From: JAENVT01 sp031430695
GTDB taxonomy: Bacteria; Actinomycetota; Acidimicrobiia; Acidimicrobiales; Ilumatobacteraceae
Assembly: GCA_031430695.1 (NCBI GenBank)
Contig: JANPBZ010000142.1
Span: forward strand, 18,883-82,882
Direction of reading: 5' to 3'
Length of the DNA: 64,000 nucleotides
The position numbers and the translations under genes were made by a program. Each line of letters begins with the position of its first letter. Positions within the stretch are counted from its first letter, which is position 1. The notes beneath the pieces were generated by a model. The model worked only from the letters and a program-made list of their open reading frames with translations, was not told the DNA's origin and did no database searches. This document shows, piece after piece, positions 57,100 through 64,000 of this stretch.

Positions 57100-58445
57100 G
57101 ACCCGCTGAGGGTGACGTCGCGAATGACCAGAGTGACGCCTGCGGCGCGCATCGGAAGCCAGTCGACGTCGCTGCCGATCTCGACAACATCGTGCAGCAT
57201 GCGCTGCAGCGTCGAAGCGATCGTGAACTCGCGGATCGGGCCACCGACCTGACCGTTGGAGATCGACAGGCCAGAGGCGCCGGTGGAGAAATCGCCGCTG
57301 ATGGCATTGACCCCGGAATGGAGGCCAGTAACCGATTGAATCAGCACACCGTCCTCGACATCGGCGATCAGCGCATCCTGATCGCGATCGCCCGGCAGCA
57401 ACTGCAGCGCCAGGCAACCGACACCGGGGGTTCCCTTGAATCCGCCACGGATCGCGTTGCCGGTGCTCTTCGTCCCAACACGCCGAGCCGAATAGGAGGA
57501 GTGCACGAACTGCTGCAGGATTCCGGCATCGATCAATACGTTGCGGCGAGCGGCGAGCCCTTCGCCATCGAGATCGGTTGCCGTGTACGCCTTCGGATTG
57601 GTCGGGTCATCGACGAGTGTCACGATCGAATTGGCGACACTCTCGCCCAGGCGGTCCTTGAAGAGACTGCGGCCCTTCGCGACGCTCTCACCGTTGAGCG
57701 TGCTCGAGATGATGCCGAGGAAGCTGGCCGTGACATACGGATCGAGCACCACCGTGGTGCGCTTGGTCGCCGGCTTCGTGGCGCCGAGTAGGCGCGTCGC
57801 CCGGTCGCTGGCCTCTTTGGCGGCCTTGGCGAGATCGAACTCCAGCGGCGATCGCCCGACGCTGAATCCGAAGCCGGTCTGTGTCTCGTCGGCGTCGTCG
57901 GCCAGCGTGCTGACGACGACGTAGCAGCCGTTCTCGCGCCCCGTGCGGCGGATGCCCGTCGTCGTTGCCACCGCTGACTCGGATGCGGCGTCGGAGTAGT
58001 TGGCATCGTCGACGCGAATCCTCGGATCAACGGCGAGTGTCAGTCGTTCGAGTTCTTTGGCCAGGGCGATCTTGCCGTCGGTGGAGTACTCGGCCAGCGT
58101 GTCGCTCCACAACTCCTGCTCGATCACGTTGACGCCGTCGAGTTCGGCGAGACCTGCCCATTCGTCGGGAGTGCCGAACTGCACGTTGTCGCGAGCCTCG
58201 GCCAACACGTCGGCGACGGCGGCCTCGTCGAGCACACCGGCGTACGCAAACCCTGTACGGCCATCGCGAATGACTCGGATGCCGACACCCTCGGTCTGGG
58301 CGGCGACGAAGTATTCGACCTGGCCCTCGTAGACGCGGATATCGGTCTCGGAATCGCGCGAGACGAACGCCTCGATGTGCTCGCCGGGCTGCGCCATCGC
58401 CACGACTCGATCGGCGAGTGCCTGCAGTTCAGTCGTGCCTGTCAT
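57096..58445 (-). CDS. pmbA: TldE/PmbA metalloprotease partner
   Basis: A 449-aa protein of the TldD/PmbA family without the HExxxH zinc motif, which identifies it as the TldE (PmbA) partner. Typical stretches are FAYAGVLDEAAVADVLAEA, VVLDPYVTASFLGII, DGEGLAARRNVLIDAGILQQ and GDFSTGASGLSISNGQ. TldD and TldE form a heterodimeric protease that degrades unfolded peptides and matures some RiPPs. It overlaps the tldD stop by 4 nt. Confidence 0.93.
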   Translation of the reverse strand: MTGTTELQALADRVVAMAQPGEHIEAFVSRDSETDIRVYEGQVEYFVAAQTEGVGIRVIRDGRTGFAYAGVLDEAAVADVLAEARDNVQFGTPDEWAGLAELDGVNVIEQELWSDTLAEYSTDGKIALAKELERLTLAVDPRIRVDDANYSDAASESAVATTTGIRRTGRENGCYVVVSTLADDADETQTGFGFSVGRSPLEFDLAKAAKEASDRATRLLGATKPATKRTTVVLDPYVTASFLGIISSTLNGESVAKGRSLFKDRLGESVANSIVTLVDDPTNPKAYTATDLDGEGLAARRNVLIDAGILQQFVHSSYSARRVGTKSTGNAIRGGFKGTPGVGCLALQLLPGDRDQDALIADVEDGVLIQSVTGLHSGVNAISGDFSTGASGLSISNGQVGGPIREFTIASTLQRMLHDVVEIGSDVDWLPMRAAGVTLVIRDVTLSGS

Positions 58446-59848
58446 GCCGCGGTGCCGCCGATTGTCATCGCCTTCACGCGCAGGGTTGGCTGGCCGTCGC
58501 CGACAGGCACGCCCTGGCCATCCTTGCCACAGGTGCCGGGATTGCCCATCGCAAAGTCGTTTCCCAGAAGATCGATGTCGCGCAGTACCTGCGGGCCGTT
58601 GCCCAACAGGTTGCCCTCGCGCAGCGGCTCGGTGATCTCGCCGCCCTCGATGAGGTACGCCTCGGTCATGCCGAAGACGAAGTCGCCCGTCGCCGTGTTG
58701 ACGCTGCCGCCACCCAGCTTGGCGACATACACACCGTGGTCTGTGGCCCGCACGATGTCGTCGTGCTCTTCGGTGCCGTTGAGCACGTATGTGTTTGTCA
58801 TGCGAACCATCGGGAGGTGCTGGTAGCTCTGACGCCGTCCATTGCCGGACTGCTTGCGTCCTTCGTTGCGGGCCCGCAGGTAATCCCACATGTAGTCGGT
58901 GAGCACGCCATCTTCGATCAGCACGTTGTACTGGCTGGGATGACCCTCGTCGTCGATGCCGATCGCACCCCACTCGCCGCTCATGGTGCCATCATCCACC
59001 AAGGTCACCAATGGCGAGGCGACCAGTTCGCCCTGCTTGCCGCGGTACACGCTGCCGCCCTTGGCGATGAGGTCGGCTTCGAGGCCGTGACCGCAGGCCT
59101 CGTGGAACAGCACTCCGCCACTGCCGCACTTGATCACCACGGGCATCGTGCCGCTGGGCGCGGGGCGGGCACCCAGTTTGACCAGCGCCTGCCGAGCGGC
59201 GTCGCGTGCGAGTTCCTCCACATCGATGCTGTCGAACATCTCGAAGCCGAAGGTGTGGCCGGTGCTCTGGAAGCCTGTCTGCATTCCCGCATCGCCGTTG
59301 GCGACCACGCTGATGCGCACGCTCTGGCGAACCTGCTCGTCCGCGGCAAGCAGCCCGTGGGTGTTCGCGATCATGATCCGCTTGCGGCTATCGGCGTATC
59401 CGGCACTGACCTGCACGATGGCCGCACCGCTGGCACGAGCAGCCTCGTCGACCCGCTGCAGAAGCGAGACCTTCTCGGTCTTGGAAACCTCGTCGGCGAA
59501 GCGCTCGACCGGACTGACCCGGTGTTCTGGTTGTCGCGTGAGTGCGACAATGTTCGCGCCTCCTGTGCCCTGGCTTGCCGCCGCGGCCGCAGCCTCGGCG
59601 GCCGAGCGCAGACCGGCCTCGCTGAGGTCGGCGGTGTGGGCGAAACCGGTGGTATCGCCCTTGACGACGCGGATGCCCGCGCCGCGGTCACGACCACTGG
59701 TGACCTGCTCGATTCGACCATCGTCGAGCCCGGCCATCGTGGACCGCTTGTCTTCGATGAAAACCTCGGCGAATTCGCCTCCGGTGCGCATTGCTGCGCC
59801 GAGAACCCGTTCGAGTATGTCGGACTCAACAACATCGTGTGCGGCCAT
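58442..59848 (-). CDS. tldD: TldD metalloprotease
   Basis: A 468-aa protein with the zinc-binding motif HEACGHGLEAD (HExxxH) near residue 250, SQYNVLIEDGVLTDYMWDY, NTYVLNGTEEHDDI and GGEITEPLREG. It is the catalytic subunit with TldE. No RiPP precursor or antitoxin gene is visible nearby, so a housekeeping proteolytic role is the simplest reading. The gene is first in a two-gene operon. Confidence 0.95.
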   Translation of the reverse strand: MAAHDVVESDILERVLGAAMRTGGEFAEVFIEDKRSTMAGLDDGRIEQVTSGRDRGAGIRVVKGDTTGFAHTADLSEAGLRSAAEAAAAAASQGTGGANIVALTRQPEHRVSPVERFADEVSKTEKVSLLQRVDEAARASGAAIVQVSAGYADSRKRIMIANTHGLLAADEQVRQSVRISVVANGDAGMQTGFQSTGHTFGFEMFDSIDVEELARDAARQALVKLGARPAPSGTMPVVIKCGSGGVLFHEACGHGLEADLIAKGGSVYRGKQGELVASPLVTLVDDGTMSGEWGAIGIDDEGHPSQYNVLIEDGVLTDYMWDYLRARNEGRKQSGNGRRQSYQHLPMVRMTNTYVLNGTEEHDDIVRATDHGVYVAKLGGGSVNTATGDFVFGMTEAYLIEGGEITEPLREGNLLGNGPQVLRDIDLLGNDFAMGNPGTCGKDGQGVPVGDGQPTLRVKAMTIGGTAA

Positions 59849-59981
59849 TCCTACGGCTCCAATCTTTGGGCAAACATCCCGGCGATCATCTCGGCGAGCC
59901 TACCGAGAACCTCACAGCCGACTCTTGGGGCACCAGAAAATCTCCGCTTATCGGTCACCACGAACCGCCGATACATGAGAC

Positions 59982-60287
59982 ATGAGAATGAGCAGCTGGC
60001 CAACGATCGGTCTGGTGATCCTTGCCGTTGGTTCAGTGACCTCCTGCAGTCCAGCGCAACGGGCCAAGGAGGCTCAGGTCGAGATCGCCAGCGGCAACGC
60101 CGCGGCGTGCACGCAGGAGCGTTCGACCATCGAGAAGGCCGTGCAGACCTACACCCTCTTGAATCCCGATTCACCGATCAGCGAAGCAGCAATGGTCGCC
60201 GACGGGTTCATCGTCGCCGAGTCCGTCCTCATGGACCTCACCGCCGACGGCACCGTCGTGCCAGCACCTGGCACGGCCTGCGCCTGA
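59982..60287 (+). CDS. Small exported protein, pilin-like C-terminal pattern
   Basis: A 101-aa protein with an N-terminal hydrophobic segment ending VGSVTSCSPAQ, a plausible lipobox. The remainder, ACTQERSTIEKAVQTY, ISEAAMVADGFIV and DLTADGTVVPAPGTAC, matches the pattern that I know from the C-terminal domain of small pilin-like or secretion-associated proteins, with a Cys pair that could form a disulfide. ATG 59988 is an alternative start. It is alone, divergent from tldD and followed by a family A palindrome. Confidence 0.6.
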   Translation: MRMSSWPTIGLVILAVGSVTSCSPAQRAKEAQVEIASGNAAACTQERSTIEKAVQTYTLLNPDSPISEAAMVADGFIVAESVLMDLTADGTVVPAPGTACA

Positions 60288-60300
60288 GCGACGTCCATAC

Positions 60301-60338
60301 GAGTGCTACGCGCCCGCCCGGGGTGGCTGGAAACACTC
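60301..60338. repeat. Palindromic intergenic element, family A copy 4 (degenerate)
   Basis: The left arm is shortened to GAGTG (60301-60305) and the right arm AAACACTC (60331-60338) is kept. The core CGCCCGCCCGGGGTGGCTG is identical to copy 2, so this is clearly the same element with a damaged left arm. It sits between two convergent genes. Confidence 0.75.
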
Positions 60339-60348
60339 TGATGAGGTT

Positions 60349-60375
60349 GGTCTAGCCGGTCTAGCGGGTCTAGCC
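60349..60375. repeat. Three tandem 9-bp repeats over a stop codon
   Basis: GGTCTAGCC, GGTCTAGCG and GGTCTAGCC follow one another exactly. Each carries CTAG, so each offers a TAG on both strands. The last copy contains the stop of the ThDP-lyase gene. Confidence 0.75.
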
Positions 60376-61995
60376 GAGGTTCGACGTGCGCGGGTAGACG
60401 TCGGCGGGCTCGGTGAGCACGTTGACGAGGTAAGGAACGCCGGATGCGAACGCGCGATCCAGCGCCGGGCCGATCTCCGTGGGATCGGTCACCAGTTCGC
60501 CGGCGCCGCCCAGCGCCTTCACAACTTCGTCATAACGACAACCCGGTTGCAGATCGCAGGCCACATCCCAGCCGTAGATCGCCTGCATCGGATGCTTCTC
60601 GAGACCCCACATGCCGTTGTTGCCGACGATGATCACGACCGGCATCTTGTGCCGCACCATCGTGTCGACGTCCATCAAACTGAAACCGGCGGCGCCGTCG
60701 CCGAGCAGCACCGCAATCTGGCTCGACGGACGCGCGACGCGAGCGGCGATCGCGTAACCCGGCCCGTTGCCCAGGCAACCGTACGGCCCGGTGTCGAGCC
60801 AGCAACCCGGTTCGAAGACCTCGACGAACTTGCCGGCATACGACGCGAAGTCGCCGCCGTCGCAGATCACCACGGCGTCGCGCGCCAGGCGCTTGGCGAG
60901 CTCTCCGTAGATCCGCGACGGTCGGATCGGCGCGTCGGCTACGGCCAGCAGCACCTGATCGGCTGTGCGCCCAATCGACTCGGCGGCACGCAATTCGTCG
61001 ATCCAGTCGTCGTGCGCGACGCGCGGCCCGGCATACTCGGCGAGCGACCGTAACACCTGTGCGGTGTCCCCGACCACGGTCGCGACCTCGACGTGATGGG
61101 CAACTTGCGACGCGGCATCGACAACATGGGCGACTTGGGCGTTGCCGAAGCGGCCAAACCCCAGGCGGAAGTCGAGCGGCGTGCCGAGCACCACGACAAG
61201 GTCAGCGCGCTGCTTCAGCACTCCACGAGTTCGCAGGAACGCGAGGTCATGGTCTGCGGGCAACAGGCCGCGGCCGAGCCCGTTGAAAAAGCACGGCACC
61301 CGAAGCGCTTCCACTGCGGCGTGTAGTTCGGCCCACGCCCCATCCCAGTAGACATCGCTGCCGACGATGAACGCCGGCCGCTCGGCATTGGCGATCAACG
61401 CCGCCAATCGAGCAAGAGATTCCGGGTCGGGAGTCGAGCCGCGCCGGCAGTCTTCGACGACGTCGGGGAGTTCGCCAGACGACGGGCCAAAGACGTCGAG
61501 CGGAAAGTCGAGAAAGGTCGGGCCGCGGTGCGGCGTCAATGCCAGCCCTGCCGCAGCATGGACCATGGCCGCTGCCTGACTGGCGTCTTTCACGGTGAGG
61601 GCCGACTTGGTGATCGAGGTGACAACCGGAACGGGATCCATCTCCTGCAGCGAGCCAGAACCCCAACGCAGCTCGGGCGCACGTCCACCCATCACCACCA
61701 ACGGCGAGCCGTTGAACTGCGCGGTCGTGATCGCAGACACACCGTTGGTGATTCCCGGTCCGGCGGTGAGCGCGGCAAGGCCGGGCCGACGGGTCAACTT
61801 CGCCCAGCCCTCGGCGGCGAAGGTCGCCGTCTGCTCGTGCCGGGTATCGACAACCCGCATACCTTGGTCGCGTGCCGCCTCGTACAGCGGCCAGATGTGG
61901 CCACCGTTGAGCGTGAACATCACGTCGGTGCCGAACGCCAACATCGCCGCGATGGCTTGCTGGCCCGCATGTCCCTCAACTACTCGGGTCGTCAT
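60370..61995 (-). CDS. Thiamine-diphosphate-dependent lyase (acetolactate synthase-like)
   Basis: A 541-aa ThDP enzyme. The catalytic Glu is in VDTRHEQTATFAAEGWAK, and the ThDP/Mg motif is LGDGAAGFSLMDVDTMVRHK followed by VVIIVGNNGMWG. The order of domains is that of acetolactate synthase, oxalyl-CoA decarboxylase and 2-hydroxyacyl-CoA lyase; I cannot choose between them. No regulatory small subunit of acetolactate synthase is nearby, so branched-chain biosynthesis is unlikely. It follows two unknown genes on the same strand (32-nt gap). Confidence 0.85.
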   Translation of the reverse strand: MTTRVVEGHAGQQAIAAMLAFGTDVMFTLNGGHIWPLYEAARDQGMRVVDTRHEQTATFAAEGWAKLTRRPGLAALTAGPGITNGVSAITTAQFNGSPLVVMGGRAPELRWGSGSLQEMDPVPVVTSITKSALTVKDASQAAAMVHAAAGLALTPHRGPTFLDFPLDVFGPSSGELPDVVEDCRRGSTPDPESLARLAALIANAERPAFIVGSDVYWDGAWAELHAAVEALRVPCFFNGLGRGLLPADHDLAFLRTRGVLKQRADLVVVLGTPLDFRLGFGRFGNAQVAHVVDAASQVAHHVEVATVVGDTAQVLRSLAEYAGPRVAHDDWIDELRAAESIGRTADQVLLAVADAPIRPSRIYGELAKRLARDAVVICDGGDFASYAGKFVEVFEPGCWLDTGPYGCLGNGPGYAIAARVARPSSQIAVLLGDGAAGFSLMDVDTMVRHKMPVVIIVGNNGMWGLEKHPMQAIYGWDVACDLQPGCRYDEVVKALGGAGELVTDPTEIGPALDRAFASGVPYLVNVLTEPADVYPRTSNLG

Positions 61996-62027
61996 CGGCC
62001 CAGTGTTCCAGACGACGGTCGGCCGAC

Positions 62028-62516
62028 CTACTGCTCGTCGTTGTAGCCGGCGATGCGGCTGGTTCCCCGATCGGGTGGACCGAACTGGATGTCGCTGATC
62101 GGCATCGGTCGTCCGAGGTGCAACACACCGAGCTGGGCAAACACCGCCAACCAGTCGATGAAGCGGTGGAACACCACCGTGCCACTGCGCAGCACCGTCT
62201 CGAGGTCGGTATCGACCGGCTGGCCGGCAACCCTGTTCTCCACCAGCGTCAGGCCCGACACCGACACCAGGTTCTGCGTCGGCGGAATCTCGGTGTGCCC
62301 GAAGCCGGGGATCGGCCGCACATGCTGGCCATCGAACCGCCAGCGAATCGCAAAGAACTCCGTCTCGCCGTTGCGCCAGGTCGAGTCGCCGAGCGACTCA
62401 TCCCGGCTGAACTCGCCGTCGAGGAACGCGCCGATTACACCCTTGGTGTCGAGTTGCACTGCGGCATGCGCGACGGCGAGGTCGAACAATTGGCCTTTGG
62501 TCGGCTTGGTCGTCAT
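62028..62516 (-). CDS. Hypothetical protein
   Basis: A 162-aa soluble protein of no family that I recognise. It has a small Trp/Phe-rich core (ETEFFAIRWRFDGQHV, FHRFIDWLAVFAQLGVLHLG) and no export signal. The start overlaps the stop of the preceding unknown gene by 4 nt, and the ThDP lyase follows, so the three are likely one operon. An NTF2-like fold is possible but not shown. Confidence 0.6.
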   Translation of the reverse strand: MTTKPTKGQLFDLAVAHAAVQLDTKGVIGAFLDGEFSRDESLGDSTWRNGETEFFAIRWRFDGQHVRPIPGFGHTEIPPTQNLVSVSGLTLVENRVAGQPVDTDLETVLRSGTVVFHRFIDWLAVFAQLGVLHLGRPMPISDIQFGPPDRGTSRIAGYNDEQ

Positions 62517-63454
62517 GGTGCCACATACCTCGGCTTGATCGCGTTGATTCCGCCACTTCGGGCGGCTGGCTGAACAGTCACGACATCGCAGAAGTTCTCA
62601 GGGGCGATGATCGGTAGGAGCGGCGGTCCCCATTCCAGGTAGCTGGACGGCACCGAAGTATCGAAGACGCTGAGCCGCTTGTGGTCGCGGTGGGTCACCA
62701 CCCACACACCCTGATGCGGTTCGCCGTTGGTATCGGCGGCAGGAGCGCTGAGCGGGTCCTCCATGAACTCGCCATCGTTTCGCAACGTCGGCACGAGGTC
62801 GTCCCTGTGGTCATGGTTGTTGTCGATGGGTATCGGATGATCCGACACCGGGTGATTGTGGCCCGGGGTGGCGAAGATCACGGTGACCTGCCCGGCCGCC
62901 CGGCGGTTGACACTGTGGCACTGCCACGTGACCCACCCCTCGAAGAAGGGCTGCTGGCATTTGAAGAAGAAGTAGAGCGGCCAACTGCGTGGCGGTGCGG
63001 CACTCGGAAGCGGCGCGCCGTGATCGAGCCCGAGCGAGACCTCGATCGCCCGGATGAAGACGTTGGCCATGATCCGCTCGACGTTGCCTTGATAGCCATC
63101 CCACATGCCCGTCGGCTTGTTGGGCTGGGGTTTCGTGTTGAGGCTGCCGTCGGCCCTGATCCGATATCCGAACCATTCTTCAGCGACGGCACGAAATGCC
63201 CCGAACGAGACGTCCGAATCCGACATCCATCCCGGCCACATCAACGAGCTACCGACCTCCGACTCGCCCGTCGTCAGGTCGCACGGACGGTCGACGACAC
63301 CACGCATGTACTCGAGCATCGAGTAACGCCGAACAAGACCGGGAAAGGTGAGTGCCGCGTCGTTGTCGACCACCGCCTCGATGCCCTCGTTCAAGGTGTC
63401 CTCGAGCAAAAGGAGAAAGTGGCCCTTCTCCAGGTGGTATGGCATTTGGCCCAC
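62513..63454 (-). CDS. Hypothetical protein
   Basis: A 313-aa protein with GTG start (63454) behind a GAGGAG site. I do not recognise a family. It is rich in Trp, His and Pro, with stretches such as SSLMWPGWMSDSDVSFG, YFFFKCQQPFFEGWVTWQC and FATPGHNHPVSDHPIP, so His and Asp could bind metal. There is no signal peptide or membrane helix. It is coupled by ATGA to the next unknown gene and may supply a substrate-binding or accessory function for the ThDP lyase. Confidence 0.6.
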   Translation of the reverse strand: MGQMPYHLEKGHFLLLLEDTLNEGIEAVVDNDAALTFPGLVRRYSMLEYMRGVVDRPCDLTTGESEVGSSLMWPGWMSDSDVSFGAFRAVAEEWFGYRIRADGSLNTKPQPNKPTGMWDGYQGNVERIMANVFIRAIEVSLGLDHGAPLPSAAPPRSWPLYFFFKCQQPFFEGWVTWQCHSVNRRAAGQVTVIFATPGHNHPVSDHPIPIDNNHDHRDDLVPTLRNDGEFMEDPLSAPAADTNGEPHQGVWVVTHRDHKRLSVFDTSVPSSYLEWGPPLLPIIAPENFCDVVTVQPAARSGGINAIKPRYVAP

Positions 63455-63515
63455 GGTGGGCTCCTCTCGGTGACGGTCGTGTTCTAAGAGTCGGAAACCG
63501 CTGATCGTGATACTG

Positions 63516-64000
63516 CTACGTCACAACTTGTTGCGCCACCTCGAAGACCTCGATTGGTTTCGGCAGGCCCTTCAGCGTATGCAGCCCGAGCGAGCGACCG
63601 ATGTGGACGTCGAGGCCATGGTCGATGACCGACTGGGAAACATGCGTTTCGCCGGTGGTCGCCGTGGCCATCACGCGCGCTGCCTCAGCGACCGCAAGAC
63701 CCGACGCGTCACCTCCCAAGTCGAACACCGAGCCGCTGGCCAAACCGACGCGCACAGCGACGGCTCCGCCGGCGACCACCAGCGCAGCGTGTTCGATGGC
63801 CTGATGGAGCGCGTTGGCGGCATCGACCGCGTCGCGTGGATTCTCGAACCACGAGGAGAATCCGTCGCCCGTGGATGTCATGATCGAGCCGCGGTACCGT
63901 CCCACGACGGATCGGACAATCCGATGATGTTCACCGAGAATGACCGCCCATGCGGCATTGCCGGCACTTGCCATCAACCTCGTCGAGTCGACGATGTCGG
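63516..64000 (-). CDS. Class III nucleotidyl cyclase domain protein, 5' end outside the window
   Basis: The frame is open to the right edge and begins, at the edge, with DIVDSTRLMASAG, the metal-binding start of a class III adenylyl/guanylyl cyclase catalytic domain. GSIMTSTGDGFSSWFE and VRVGLASGSVFDLGGDASG follow. The last part, GLHTLKGLPKPIEVFEV, is the usual end of the domain. The start codon and any sensor domain are outside the window. It makes cAMP or cGMP, or is a degenerate relative; the first metal Asp is present. It lies upstream of the unknown/ThDP operon on the same strand. Confidence 0.85.
   Translation of the reverse strand, partial: DIVDSTRLMASAGNAAWAVILGEHHRIVRSVVGRYRGSIMTSTGDGFSSWFENPRDAVDAANALHQAIEHAALVVAGGAVAVRVGLASGSVFDLGGDASGLAVAEAARVMATATTGETHVSQSVIDHGLDVHIGRSLGLHTLKGLPKPIEVFEVAQQVVT

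Overview
The window is high-GC, gene-dense bacterial DNA. Many starts are GTG or TTG, stop/start overlaps of 4 nt (ATGA, GTGA) are frequent, and the gene families are typical of Actinomycetota: a DUF501 protein with a Ppx-like gene, an FmdB/SAF/GalU/MoeA neighbourhood, luciferase-like flavin oxidoreductases, a fasciclin lipoprotein and a PaaX regulator. An acidimicrobial (Ilumatobacter-like) chromosome is my best guess. That is inference from gene content; there is no rRNA in the window. I see no prophage, insertion sequence, CRISPR array or replication origin.

Layout. 1-12.7 kb: a carbon-monoxide-dehydrogenase-type accessory cluster. It has two CoxE-like VWA proteins (the first cut by the window edge), a MoxR/CoxD ATPase, a split XdhC/CoxI pair, a MobA-like nucleotidyltransferase and CoxG. 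Interleaved are a fused multicopper oxidase, a universal stress protein, a GH13 enzyme and an NlpC/P60 hydrolase. DUF501, a half-length Ppx/GppA-like gene and a RimJ-type acetyltransferase follow. 12.7-15.6 kb: a small basic protein, an enoyl-CoA hydratase, an unknown protein and an SGNH hydrolase. 15.7-28 kb: a nucleoside uptake and salvage block with a BMP-family ABC transporter, adenosine deaminase, uracil phosphoribosyltransferase, an adenosine-kinase-like PfkB protein and a PGM2-like mutase, plus a histone-deacetylase-like enzyme, QueF and a PhyH-type dioxygenase. 28-34.3 kb: aminopeptidase N, an acyl-CoA ligase, a histidine-rich membrane protein and a cyclophilin-like protein.

34-43.2 kb is a catabolic-looking region (PaaX, two luciferase-like oxidoreductases, an alpha/beta hydrolase, a FAH-family hydrolase, an AMP ligase). 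It contains four damaged genes: an L,D-transpeptidase remnant, a frameshifted DUF4097 protein, an enolase-superfamily dehydratase with two frameshifts and an internal deletion, and an MDR dehydrogenase lacking its GroES domain. 43.2-47 kb: an NTF2-like protein, an Lrp regulator, an HPPD-like protein, a fasciclin lipoprotein and an acyl-CoA dehydrogenase. 47.5 kb: tRNA-Ala(CGC). 48.3-55.5 kb: molybdenum-cofactor genes (moaC, moaA, moeA), galU, fmdB, a SAF protein and uppP. 55.5-60 kb: a PHP phosphoesterase, an SDR and the TldE/TldD pair. 60.3-64 kb: a ThDP lyase with two unknown genes and a class III nucleotidyl cyclase cut by the right edge.

The most unusual non-coding signal is a family of palindromic elements. 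Four copies have GAGTGTTT/AAACACTC arms around a CGCCCGCCCGGGG core and lie at 3' ends of genes (14.6, 25.3, 47.65, 60.3 kb). A second family of two tandem 47-bp units sits at 24.4-24.5 kb. A 29-bp perfect palindrome lies between galU and fmdB. The molybdenum-cofactor genes, the XdhC/CoxI pair, the MobA-like protein and the CoxDEG set all point to xanthine-oxidase-family molybdoenzymes whose structural genes must lie elsewhere.
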